Below, piece after piece: positions 33,948 through 41,490 of a stretch of 64,000 nt of DNA. The notes under the pieces were generated by a model. The model was not told the origin of the DNA. It saw only the letters and a list, made by a program, of their open reading frames with translations, and did no database searches. Source of the stretch: JAJOKK01 sp965370555. Its GTDB lineage: Bacteria > Bipolaricaulota > Bipolaricaulia > UBA7950 > UBA9294. The position numbers were made by a program, and so were the translations under genes. The stretch covers positions 1 to 64,000 of the forward strand of contig CBDUVB010000006.1 of assembly GCA_965370555.1 (NCBI GenBank), in the 5' to 3' direction. Positions within the stretch are counted from its first letter, which is position 1. Every line of letters begins with the position of its first letter.

Positions 33948-34065
33948 GTGTTTTTCCTCCTTACCTGTAACTTTTGTTCCCATTTGTTTCCATCCGCGAT
34001 CGCTCGGTGTTTTCGGTCTGTGCATCACCCCCAATCGATGAGAGTCTTTGTTTCATTCGATTTCG

Positions 34066-34749
34066 TCACGCTTGCCGTCCTCTTTTCCCCACTGTCCAAC
34101 CGACGAAGAACAATACACCGCCGCAAAGGACGAGGAGCACCAGGGCAATGAACGCCAACAGTGCCACGATAACCCACAGGACGGAATCCGCTGAACTGCC
34201 TGCTTGAGCGTTCGTTGTACCCGGCATCCACGCAGGGGACGACGCACCGGAGGCCCCGGGTGTTGCCGATTCGGCGGTCGAAACCGTCGGGGTCACTGCG
34301 GGGGTGGACACCACGGGTGTCGCTGATACGGAGGGAGTTACGGGTACGCCCTGTGTGCCATTTGACGGCGCGGCGTCCTCCGGTTCCTCGATTGCAGACG
34401 AATAGATACCTTCCTTGGTGACCACGTGTCCCGGTCCGGCATCGAAGATCACGTAGTACGGCCGAACATCGGGGATCGAAATACTCTCTACCGCGCCGTA
34501 ATCATCGAGCTTCCCTTCCCACAGGGTATTCCCATCAGCGTCTTCCATTCGGACAGGAATTCCGGCTGCACTCGAACCATCGGAGAACCCGCCTTCGATG
34601 TAGATCGTGCCGTCCTCGTTGTCCTCTATGTAGAGGAGTGGGGTGTGGGCACTGGCGGAGACTGCGATAAGAAGGCATGTCAAAGCGGCGATCATGAGGA
34701 TCAAGACCCTTCGCCTGTTGCCGCTCCTCTCATATTGGTACTGACTCAT
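34066..34749 (-). CDS. Membrane-anchored protein with Ser/Thr/Pro linker, iron operon
   Basis: A 227-residue envelope protein. A hydrophobic signal segment at about 14-34 is followed by HTPLLYIEDNEDGTIYIEGGFSDG, a beta-rich domain of about 95 residues. A low-complexity linker of Ser, Thr, Pro, Ala and Val (about 125-185) leads to a C-terminal membrane helix (about 192-217) and a basic end KRGRQA. The layout, with cleavable signal, extracytoplasmic domain, linker and anchor, is like NikL/CbtL-type components associated with metal uptake. The ATG follows AAGGAGGAAACG. A DtxR-type operator lies at 34779-34794, just upstream, so this is probably the first gene of the regulated feo transcript. Confidence 0.75.
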   Translation of the reverse strand: MSQYQYERSGNRRRVLILMIAALTCLLIAVSASAHTPLLYIEDNEDGTIYIEGGFSDGSSAAGIPVRMEDADGNTLWEGKLDDYGAVESISIPDVRPYYVIFDAGPGHVVTKEGIYSSAIEEPEDAAPSNGTQGVPVTPSVSATPVVSTPAVTPTVSTAESATPGASGASSPAWMPGTTNAQAGSSADSVLWVIVALLAFIALVLLVLCGGVLFFVGWTVGKRGRQA

Positions 34750-34778
34750 CGTTTCCTCCTTACGGGAACCGTTATATT

Positions 34779-34794
34779 GTTAGTTATGTCTAAC
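34779..34794. promoter_or_regulatory. Operator palindrome 1 (DtxR-type box)
   Basis: GTTAG-N6-CTAAC, a perfect inverted repeat, lies 30 bases before the first feo-operon gene. Its reverse complement GTTAGACATAACTAAC matches 13 of 16 bases of the second box at 35314-35329. Likely target of the adjacent DtxR-family repressor. Confidence 0.75.
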
Positions 34795-34822
34795 TTTGTC
34801 AGTAAAAAAACTTCCTTTTCTT

Positions 34823-35293
34823 TCAGCTCCCCGCTCCCACCATGTTGGGATCATGCTCCCCATATTCGAGGTAGTAAGAGAACCCTTTGTGCCAGGCGGG
34901 TTCAGACTGTGGGCACGAGGTAAGAAATTCGACGAATTCCGAAAACCTCTTCAGGCTCGCCGGGCTCAACACGTGCTCCATCCGGCAAGCGTCTTCTTCT
35001 GCTCTTTCTCGATCGATGCCGAGAATCTCTGTTAGGAAACGGAGCATGATCTCGTGGCGACGGATGACGTCGTCAGCCACCCTGCGCCCCTCTGCCGTAA
35101 GTTCAATGGAGCCGTATCGCTCATGTCGAACAAGCCCTGCTTTTGCCAGCTTGTTTAAGGCAGCGGATACGCTCGGCTTGCTCACCCCGAGCGCCTTGCT
35201 CAGCTCAGTCACCCTTGCGATGTTGCCAGCCTCGCTCAGCCAGCCGATCGCTTCGAGGTAGTCCTCCATGCTAGAGCTCTGTCCTGTGATCAT
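34823..35293 (-). CDS. DtxR/MntR family metal-dependent regulator
   Basis: A 156-residue regulator. The winged helix is at residues 9-70 (MEDYLEAIGWL, then SKALGVSKPSVSAALNKLAKAGLV with the recognition helix), and the metal-binding dimerisation domain follows at 71-140 with RRHEIMLRFL and DACRMEHVLS, the usual ligands. No SH3 domain is present, so the size fits MntR or the short IdeR form. AAGGAA precedes the ATG. It is the first gene of the iron operon, and matching palindromes lie before it and after it. Fe(II) as corepressor is inferred from feoAB linkage; Mn(II) is possible. Confidence 0.92.
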   Translation of the reverse strand: MITGQSSSMEDYLEAIGWLSEAGNIARVTELSKALGVSKPSVSAALNKLAKAGLVRHERYGSIELTAEGRRVADDVIRRHEIMLRFLTEILGIDRERAEEDACRMEHVLSPASLKRFSEFVEFLTSCPQSEPAWHKGFSYYLEYGEHDPNMVGAGS

Positions 35294-35313
35294 GAGTTTC
35301 CTTGATCGTAAAT

Positions 35314-35329
35314 GTTAGACATGGTTAAC
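35314..35329. promoter_or_regulatory. Operator palindrome 2 (DtxR-type box)
   Basis: GTTAGACATGGTTAAC lies about 20 bases upstream of the regulator gene and is followed by a further CTAAC half-site at 35334-35338. It resembles palindrome 1, which suggests autoregulation. Confidence 0.7.
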
Positions 35330-35487
35330 AATACTAACGATCCGGTTGCTTTTTGTCAAGGCTCCGGTGTGCAACCGATACCTCGCTAGAATTCATGGGG
35401 GTTCGCGCGTTCCTCTCCCCAACTGGTCCTCGTGAAATAGCGGCCGCATCTTCAACGGACTCTTTGCTGCCGGAAAGAAACGCGTTG

Positions 35488-36873
35488 TCATCCCTTTCCT
35501 ACCGCGACAAAGCAAAGGTCGGCCACGTTAGTCCCGGTCGGGCCAGTGACAATCAGATCCCCAGCTTCCTCCAAGGCTTTGTAGGAGTTGTTCTGCTCCA
35601 GATATTCCCCGGGATCGATGCCTCGTTCCCGCATCCGACCAACCGTTTTCCCGTCGACCATTCCCCCGGCTGCGTCGGTCGGGCCATCGCGCCCATCAGT
35701 TCCTATAGAAGAGATCACCACCTGAGGAATCCTTTCGATCCCTTGTGCGGCCGACAGGGCGAGTTCCTGATTGCGCCCTCCCTTGCCGGTTCCCCGCACG
35801 GTGACCGTTGTCTCCCCAGCGGCAAGGATCAACGCGGGAAGAGGGACCGGCTGGCCGCTGCTCGCCTCCTCCCTCGCCACGGCGGCCAGGATCTTACCCA
35901 CCTCTCGCGCCTCACCTTCGAGGGTGGTCGTGAGGAAAAGCGTGTGATAACCCAAGCGATCCCCTTCCTCGCGCGCGGCATCGAGGGCGTCGGATCCCGA
36001 GCCAATGATCGTGGTCGTCACCCGTTGCAGCACATCGTCTCCGGGTTTGGGAGTCTCCTCAATCTCGCCGCGGACGCCCGCCTCAACCCGTTTTCGAACG
36101 GGGTCCGGTATTTCCTCCCACAGTCGATACTGACGCAGGATTCGCTTTACCTGGTCAAAGGTCGTCGGATCGCCCACGGTCGGACCGGATGCGATCGCGT
36201 TCAAGGGATCACCGGGCACGTCGGAGAGAACGAGAGCAAGGACCTGCGCGGGGAAGGCGTGCCGCGCAAGCTGTCCGCCTTTCACCTGCGAGAGGTGCTT
36301 TCGCACCGTATTGATCTCCTGGATCTTCGCCCCGGAGCGGAGGAGGAGTTCGTTTATCGCGGCAAGATCAGAGAGAGTGATCCCGGAGGCGGGCAGAGGG
36401 AGAAGAGCCGAACCTCCCCCGGAGATGAGAACGATCACGAGAGCCTCCTCGTTCGCCTCCTCGACAAGGGCCACGATCCGTTCCGCGGCCGCTCGGCCGC
36501 GCGCATCGGGAACAGGGTGGGAAGCCTCCACGACCTCCACTCTCCGAGTGGGAACCCTGTACCCGTCGGCAGTGACCACGAGCCCACCGGAGATCCGCTC
36601 GCCCAAGAGGTCTTCCAAGGTCGCGGCCATCCGTGCCGAGGCTTTCCCTATACCCACAACGAGTATTCGCTGGATACGGGAAAGGTCGAAGGTTTCCTTC
36701 TCGAAGGGCTCCTTCGAGAAGGAAACCTTCGCAACGTGGAGTTGATCCCCCTCGACGTGCACGGCGCGGCGCAGACACGTCTCCGGAGCGACCGCTATCA
36801 ATGCCGCTTGAGCGATCCGATCGAGATCGGCGCGCAGGCTTTCCACATCTCTTGTGAGTCGTCGTTTGCCCAT
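35488..36873 (-). CDS. Type-2 glycerate kinase (MOFRL family)
   Basis: A 461-residue glycerate 2-kinase that phosphorylates D-glycerate to 2-phosphoglycerate with ATP. The N-terminal domain has the VVGIGKASARMA loop near residue 75, the LISGGGSALLPLP loop near 151, and INTVRKHLSQVKGGQL. The C-terminal MOFRL domain has AAGETTVTVRGTGKGGRNQE near 350 and SIGTDGRDGPTDAAG near 393. Its start overlaps the stop of the GpgS-like gene by one base (TGATG). Codons near residue 50 form a perfect 45-base palindrome that appears to add about 12 residues at a loop. As last gene of the operon it would send glycerate into glycolysis. Confidence 0.92.
   Translation of the reverse strand: MGKRRLTRDVESLRADLDRIAQAALIAVAPETCLRRAVHVEGDQLHVAKVSFSKEPFEKETFDLSRIQRILVVGIGKASARMAATLEDLLGERISGGLVVTADGYRVPTRRVEVVEASHPVPDARGRAAAERIVALVEEANEEALVIVLISGGGSALLPLPASGITLSDLAAINELLLRSGAKIQEINTVRKHLSQVKGGQLARHAFPAQVLALVLSDVPGDPLNAIASGPTVGDPTTFDQVKRILRQYRLWEEIPDPVRKRVEAGVRGEIEETPKPGDDVLQRVTTTIIGSGSDALDAAREEGDRLGYHTLFLTTTLEGEAREVGKILAAVAREEASSGQPVPLPALILAAGETTVTVRGTGKGGRNQELALSAAQGIERIPQVVISSIGTDGRDGPTDAAGGMVDGKTVGRMRERGIDPGEYLEQNNSYKALEEAGDLIVTGPTGTNVADLCFVAVGKG
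36687..36731. repeat. Perfect 45-base palindromic element inside the glycerate kinase gene
   Basis: Bases 36687-36707 are the exact reverse complement of 36711-36731, with a three-base loop. The element is in frame (15 codons, protein VSFSKEPFEKETF region) and lies in a loop before the first nucleotide-binding segment. In-frame palindromic inserts are known from Rickettsia (RPE); this one is not related as far as I can see. Confidence 0.85.
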
Positions 36874-38033
36874 CAGCTGTCCAAGATCGATCGTTGCTCT
36901 TCGAAAACGGGTAGCTGCCCTCGGATATAGGCCTCCGCTTCCTCATCGCTCATCGCTTCCGTCTCGCGTACCAGGCTCAAGAACCGGCCCTGCCACAGAA
37001 CGCGCAAGACGTCGAGGATCTTGAGGTCTTCCGAAACGGAGAACGCGTCGATTGCCAGGTAGACTGCCCTCACCCAAAGAGAAAGAGGAAAGGAATAGCT
37101 GTCGAGTTCGCGGGAAGCAATACGGTCTAGATCCTCTCGTAGATCTCCGAGAAAGGCCGCATTCTCCCCCATCAGCTCTTCGTACTTCTCCTTGAACCGC
37201 TGGAGGAGGTCCTTCTGGTCGACCGTAATCGCTCCGGGGCGCTTATCAGGCATCTCTCCCAACCGTTCCACCGGGCGGACTTCATGCACGGTCTCGATGT
37301 AGTCGTGGTAGTAATTGATCAATCGGAAGAGGGTCCCAACAACTTGATAGAACATCGGAACCAGCAGCTTGTCCGGGTCCGCGTACTGCTTGGTGGATTC
37401 GTGTTCTTTCACTCCCAGAACAGCTTCGGCGATCTCCATCTGCTCAGACGTGGCGACCAGGGTGATGAAGATGTCAATCCCGAATTTCTCGGGAAAGAGT
37501 TCGTGCTGGAGAAGGCGTTCCAACAAACGCGCGGAGATCCCGTATTCCCCACCGATCGGCTGCCGCACCCCCACACCGAACAGAACGTTAGTCAGCGGGT
37601 AAGCGATCTGATTGGTGATCACCCCATCGTAGTGATGGCGTAGGTAGTAAGGAACGACCAGATCCTTCCCATCAAGGATTGGACCGGCGAGCTTGTGAAC
37701 CCAATTCGATTCGATGCTCGTCAGGTCTCCGTCGACTAGGGCGACCGCGGAAGCGCCACGCTCCTGAGCGATCTCGAGGATCGTGCGGACGCCGTTTCCT
37801 TTTCCAAGTCCCCCTGTTTGAGGAGTGAATAGAACCTCCGTTGTCGTCTCCGTTGCTTGCACTTTTTCCTTTGTATCGTCGTTCGAAAACCCATCGGAGA
37901 CGACGATCATGGAGTGCTTGGCTGGGAAGAACTGCTCAAGTCCCCTATCGACCGTCTTGAGCACGCCGGCAACCGTATCGGCACAGTTCTTGGTGCAAAC
38001 CCCAACGACAATATCGAGCGTATTTCTATCCAT
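36873..38033 (-). CDS. GpgS-like family 2 glycosyltransferase (glucosylglycerate-type)
   Basis: A 386-residue GT-A enzyme. It has VVGVCTKNCADTVAGVL at the N-terminus, VVSDGFSNDDT near residue 45, GGLGKGNGVRTIL near 74, a DxD-type VDGDLTSI near 98, and VRQPIGGEYGISARLLERLL near 156. The order and spacing match glucosyl-3-phosphoglycerate synthase / glucosylglycerate synthase relatives (GT81). A C-terminal helical domain of about 130 residues follows. The ATG at 38033 has GGAGG seven bases upstream. It is flanked by a GT4 enzyme and glycerate kinase in one operon, consistent with glucosyl (phospho)glycerate as substrate or product. Donor and direction are not decided by sequence. Confidence 0.75.
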   Translation of the reverse strand: MDRNTLDIVVGVCTKNCADTVAGVLKTVDRGLEQFFPAKHSMIVVSDGFSNDDTKEKVQATETTTEVLFTPQTGGLGKGNGVRTILEIAQERGASAVALVDGDLTSIESNWVHKLAGPILDGKDLVVPYYLRHHYDGVITNQIAYPLTNVLFGVGVRQPIGGEYGISARLLERLLQHELFPEKFGIDIFITLVATSEQMEIAEAVLGVKEHESTKQYADPDKLLVPMFYQVVGTLFRLINYYHDYIETVHEVRPVERLGEMPDKRPGAITVDQKDLLQRFKEKYEELMGENAAFLGDLREDLDRIASRELDSYSFPLSLWVRAVYLAIDAFSVSEDLKILDVLRVLWQGRFLSLVRETEAMSDEEAEAYIRGQLPVFEEQRSILDS

Positions 38034-38058
38034 GTCTTCCTCCAATATTATTCCGAGC

Positions 38059-39429
38059 CTATAAGTTTCCTATCTGTACGATGATGTTATCCAACCGCTG
38101 CGCTAAGCTTTCCAAGCTATAGTATTCTCTCCCTAAGTCGAAGTTTCGCTCGACCATCGCCTGTCGCGCTGAAGAATCGGTAAGAACCTCGATGGCCTTC
38201 TCCGTTGCACTCCTAATCATTGCCTCGCTGAGGCAGACCAATCCCGATTCGTCGGTCCTTTCTATATCACTCCCAAGAGAGATCACGTCGAAACCTTTCT
38301 CACGAATATCCGCTTGGTAAACGGGGTATTCAAAGATGGCAACGGGCAGCTTGGCTCGGATGGCCTCAAGAAATTGGTTTCCCCAACCCTCGAAAAGAGA
38401 CGGATAAGTTACAACGTCGGCAAAGGTGTAGCAATCCCAGAGGGAGTAGAGGCGTTCTCCGTCGCTCTCTTCGCGCCGCGAACGGACCCTTTCCGCGATG
38501 AATCGAGCCTCGATCCCCGCGTGCTCGATCTTCCGTTTCAATCGCGAAAGGTACTTTTCCGTCCTGTCTTCCGAGTATCCGGCAAGGACGAGAACGACCC
38601 GATCATCTTTCGTGAACCGCCTTCCATCGTAGAGCCTGCCCTCCTGTAGCTTGGCGATGTTGGAGGGCTCGTTGAGCTCCTCGACGAGGTCGATGGCCAG
38701 CTCGATCCCTTTGCGTTCGACAATTCTGGTGGCTTGAAGAACGATGATGTCGTTCTCGTTGACTCCGATGGCCTCCCGAAAATCATGGTTGTAATCGTCA
38801 ATGCACCATGGCTCGCCAGCGAAGTCAAACACGTTCGGAACGATTGTGGACTCCACCCCACTCCTTTGGCGAAGCTCCGCACGAACCAGACTGTTGATCA
38901 CTACGTGGGTGACCAATGGATCTTTGGGAGGGAGGTATTCTTGGGCAATGCGTTGCACTACCGCGCAAGTTGGCGTCATCCCTCGGAACGTCTCCCAGTG
39001 AAAATCGTGATGGTGAGCGACAGCGGGGATCTTCCTCTTGCGGACCACGCTCGCGAAAGCAATGGCGGCAGGAAGGTTCACGCCGATCGACCAGATATTG
39101 TTAGGAATGAGTAGGCCGAGGGAGAACTCGTCGATGAACGAACAGAGATCCTTTTCTATAAGATCGGCCACTTCAAAAATATCCCTTTCCAGGATTGCCT
39201 CGCTCTCGTAGTCGGTGAGCCGACCAAAGGCATTACGATGGATCCTCTCGATATTTTCACGATGGTGATACATTTCTTCGATGAGGAATCCTTCAGCCTT
39301 CCCGAGGTCTCCGCCACAGAGGTGAACTGTGTGCCCCAACCCTTCCAGAACAACCTTCCACTTGTCCATCTCCAGGGAGACGCCGTCCGTATCTCCAATT
39401 TTGTAATGGCAAATACCAATCGTAGTCAT
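38059..39429 (-). CDS. GT4 family glycosyltransferase (mannosylglucosylglycerate-type candidate)
   Basis: A 456-residue GT-B enzyme of family 4. The N-terminal domain begins ICHYKIGDTDGVSLEMDKW, with the GVSLE loop typical of the nucleotide-sugar acceptor cleft. HHHDFHWE near residue 137 and the C-terminal QATRIVERKGIELAIDL and YPSLFEGWGNQFLEAI (EX7E motif) are family features. Thermotogales enzymes making mannosylglucosylglycerate look similar in length and opening, from memory. It is translated from the same transcript as the GpgS-like gene 25 bases downstream. Sugar specificity is inferred from context only. Confidence 0.75.
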   Translation of the reverse strand: MTTIGICHYKIGDTDGVSLEMDKWKVVLEGLGHTVHLCGGDLGKAEGFLIEEMYHHRENIERIHRNAFGRLTDYESEAILERDIFEVADLIEKDLCSFIDEFSLGLLIPNNIWSIGVNLPAAIAFASVVRKRKIPAVAHHHDFHWETFRGMTPTCAVVQRIAQEYLPPKDPLVTHVVINSLVRAELRQRSGVESTIVPNVFDFAGEPWCIDDYNHDFREAIGVNENDIIVLQATRIVERKGIELAIDLVEELNEPSNIAKLQEGRLYDGRRFTKDDRVVLVLAGYSEDRTEKYLSRLKRKIEHAGIEARFIAERVRSRREESDGERLYSLWDCYTFADVVTYPSLFEGWGNQFLEAIRAKLPVAIFEYPVYQADIREKGFDVISLGSDIERTDESGLVCLSEAMIRSATEKAIEVLTDSSARQAMVERNFDLGREYYSLESLAQRLDNIIVQIGNL

Positions 39430-39481
39430 AGCTATCCCCTTAGATCGCTGAATACGGAGGCTCTGTGACTCTCACACCCTG

Positions 39482-40408
39482 TTACCCCTTCACTCCGCCC
39501 GCGGTAAGCCCTTCCGTCAGAAACCGTTCTAGAGCGAGAAAGAGGATCACAACCGGTATCGTCATCACGGTCGAAGCAGCCATGACAACATGTGGACGAG
39601 GGGTAGGATCGTTAAAGATCATGCTGATCTTGATCGGCATGGTGAACATCACACGGCTGTTCAGGAATACGAGGGCGTACAGGAACTCGTTCCAGGCGAT
39701 CATGAACGTGTAAATGGAGACGGAGACTAACGCAGGAATCGATAAGGGTAACGTGATCCGCCAAATGACGCCCGAACGGCTGCACCCATCGATCAGGCCA
39801 GCCTGCTCAATCTCGGCGGGGATCGTACGGAAGTAGTTGGCCAGCATGTACAGTGCCACGGGTAAGGTCTGTGCCAAGTACGTGATGATCAGTATGGGGA
39901 GGTTATCCTGAACACCGAACCCGAACCGCGCACCGATCCGGGCGATCATCGCAAAGAGGGGGATGATCAGTAAGACCCCGGGGAAGAGATAAACGAGGAG
40001 AATACCGTTGAGCAGCAAGCTCTTCCCCCGGAAACGCAGCCTGGCGATGGCGTAGGCCCCTAGTGTTGATAGGATAACCGCAACGATCGCCGTGGGAATC
40101 GCGACCTTTATGCTATTGACGATATTGGCGCCGAAGTTCCAAAAGTGAGGAGTGTTTGGATCGAACAACTCTTTGTAGGCATCCCAGCGCAGCACACTGG
40201 GAACGTAGACGGCTTCGCGGCTGCCAATCTCCGCGTAGGTCTTGAACGACGAGCTGACCATCCAATAGAAGGGGAACAGGATGCTGGTGAGGAAGAAGGT
40301 CAAGATCAACGCGAAGACAAAACGGGGCAAGGTGATCGACCGCGCCAGGCGATCGATCAAATTTAAGCGTTCGTTTTTCGATGATCTTGGGGAGCTATCG
40401 TGCATCAT
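39482..40408 (-). CDS. ABC sugar transporter permease, MalG type (left operon)
   Basis: A 308-residue inner-membrane permease of the carbohydrate uptake family CUT1. Six transmembrane helices are visible, and the EAA loop that docks the ATPase reads EIEQAGLIDGCSRSGVIWRITLPLSIPAL near residue 215. The protein ends VKG, as MalG proteins do. GGAG lies six bases before the ATG. It follows the MalF-type gene by 11 bases. No ATPase gene is present in the operon, so a shared MsmK-like ATPase encoded elsewhere is expected. Confidence 0.92.
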   Translation of the reverse strand: MMHDSSPRSSKNERLNLIDRLARSITLPRFVFALILTFFLTSILFPFYWMVSSSFKTYAEIGSREAVYVPSVLRWDAYKELFDPNTPHFWNFGANIVNSIKVAIPTAIVAVILSTLGAYAIARLRFRGKSLLLNGILLVYLFPGVLLIIPLFAMIARIGARFGFGVQDNLPILIITYLAQTLPVALYMLANYFRTIPAEIEQAGLIDGCSRSGVIWRITLPLSIPALVSVSIYTFMIAWNEFLYALVFLNSRVMFTMPIKISMIFNDPTPRPHVVMAASTVMTIPVVILFLALERFLTEGLTAGGVKG

Positions 40409-40419
40409 GGCTGACTCCT

Positions 40420-41367
40420 TTACCCTTTCTCTTGCATCACGGTGCGTGCATATACCAGCATGAAGGTCCCCAGGATGACCAACAGAATCATGGCGTTGGC
40501 CGCTCCTTTGCCGAAGTTGAATGCCCTGAAGCTAAACTGATAAGTAAGCACCGGTAGGACGTTGGTGCCGAAGCCTCCCCCGGTTAGCAGGAATATGTCA
40601 TCGAACTTATTGAAGGTCCAGATCAACCGAAGGAGAAAGACAGCACCCAGAACGTACCTCAATTCAGGCATGGTGATATTTCGAAACTTATCCCAGGCAT
40701 TGGCACCATCAACGCCGGCCGCCTCGTACATGGTCTTATCGATCGCTTGAAGCCGAGCCAATATCATCAACATGGCGAACGGAAAATAGCGCCACGCAGT
40801 AAAAATGATCACCAATACCAGAGCGAGACCGCGTGTAGCGAGATACGCTCTCGGAGCATCGATCGCGCCTAACCGCATCAATAGATCGTTCAGCACACCA
40901 GACGGGCGTGGATCGAGGATCCAACGCCAGACGAACGCTACGCTGACGATCGGCGCGATATAGGGGAATAGGAAGATGGCACGCACCGTTCCCCGACCAC
41001 GGAACGGTCGGTTGAGTAACAATGCGGCTATTAGACCGAGAAGCACGGTGACAAATGTTGAGACGAATGAATATACAATACTGGTGACCGCTGCTCCCCA
41101 TACACGTAAGTTTTGATACTTGAACGCAAAATCGTTGACTACATGGCGATAGTTATCCCAACCCACGAATGGCGCATGGAAAACGTCGTTCAGGTTTCGC
41201 AGGGTAACGTCGTGAAAGCTGATCCAGACACTGAAAATAGCGGGAAAGAGAACCAATCCAAAGACAATTAAAGCCGTGGGGGAGATTAACATCCAGGCGA
41301 GGTGCGATTCCTGAGCCTGAAGAGAGTTCCATCGACCTGTCGCAGGCAATAACCCCTTCACAGCCAT
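40420..41367 (-). CDS. ABC sugar transporter permease, MalF type (left operon)
   Basis: A 315-residue CUT1 permease with six or more helices. The EAA motif is MYEAAGVDGANAWDKFRNITMPEL near residue 214. It lacks the extra periplasmic loop of E. coli MalF, as usual for short homologues. ATG 41367 is preferred because GGGAGG is nine bases upstream; a TTG at 41376 would be too close to that site. It sits between the binding-protein gene, from which it is separated by a hairpin, and the MalG-type gene. Confidence 0.92.
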   Translation of the reverse strand: MAVKGLLPATGRWNSLQAQESHLAWMLISPTALIVFGLVLFPAIFSVWISFHDVTLRNLNDVFHAPFVGWDNYRHVVNDFAFKYQNLRVWGAAVTSIVYSFVSTFVTVLLGLIAALLLNRPFRGRGTVRAIFLFPYIAPIVSVAFVWRWILDPRPSGVLNDLLMRLGAIDAPRAYLATRGLALVLVIIFTAWRYFPFAMLMILARLQAIDKTMYEAAGVDGANAWDKFRNITMPELRYVLGAVFLLRLIWTFNKFDDIFLLTGGGFGTNVLPVLTYQFSFRAFNFGKGAANAMILLVILGTFMLVYARTVMQEKG

Positions 41368-41443
41368 GAAATTCAACCTCCCAATCTATCAGCGGGGGAG
41401 ACTTTTACGGTGAGAAATCGACCCCAAAGGTAGAGAGTTAAAT

Positions 41444-41470
41444 GGGGACGCGACGGTACGCCGCGTCCCC
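41444..41470 (-). terminator. Hairpin between binding-protein and permease genes (left operon)
   Basis: GGGGACGCG and CGCGTCCCC form a perfect nine-bp stem; on the minus strand ATTTAAC follows. It probably acts as a partial terminator or 3'-end stabiliser so the binding protein is made in excess over the permeases. The right operon has an equivalent hairpin at 49469-49502. Confidence 0.6.
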
Positions 41471-41490
41471 GACTCGTTAAGTATTGACTC

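Noticed and set aside
35353..36930. 525-codon plus-strand frame opposite glycerate kinase
   Set aside because: Antisense shadow of a gene with complete MOFRL-family motifs.
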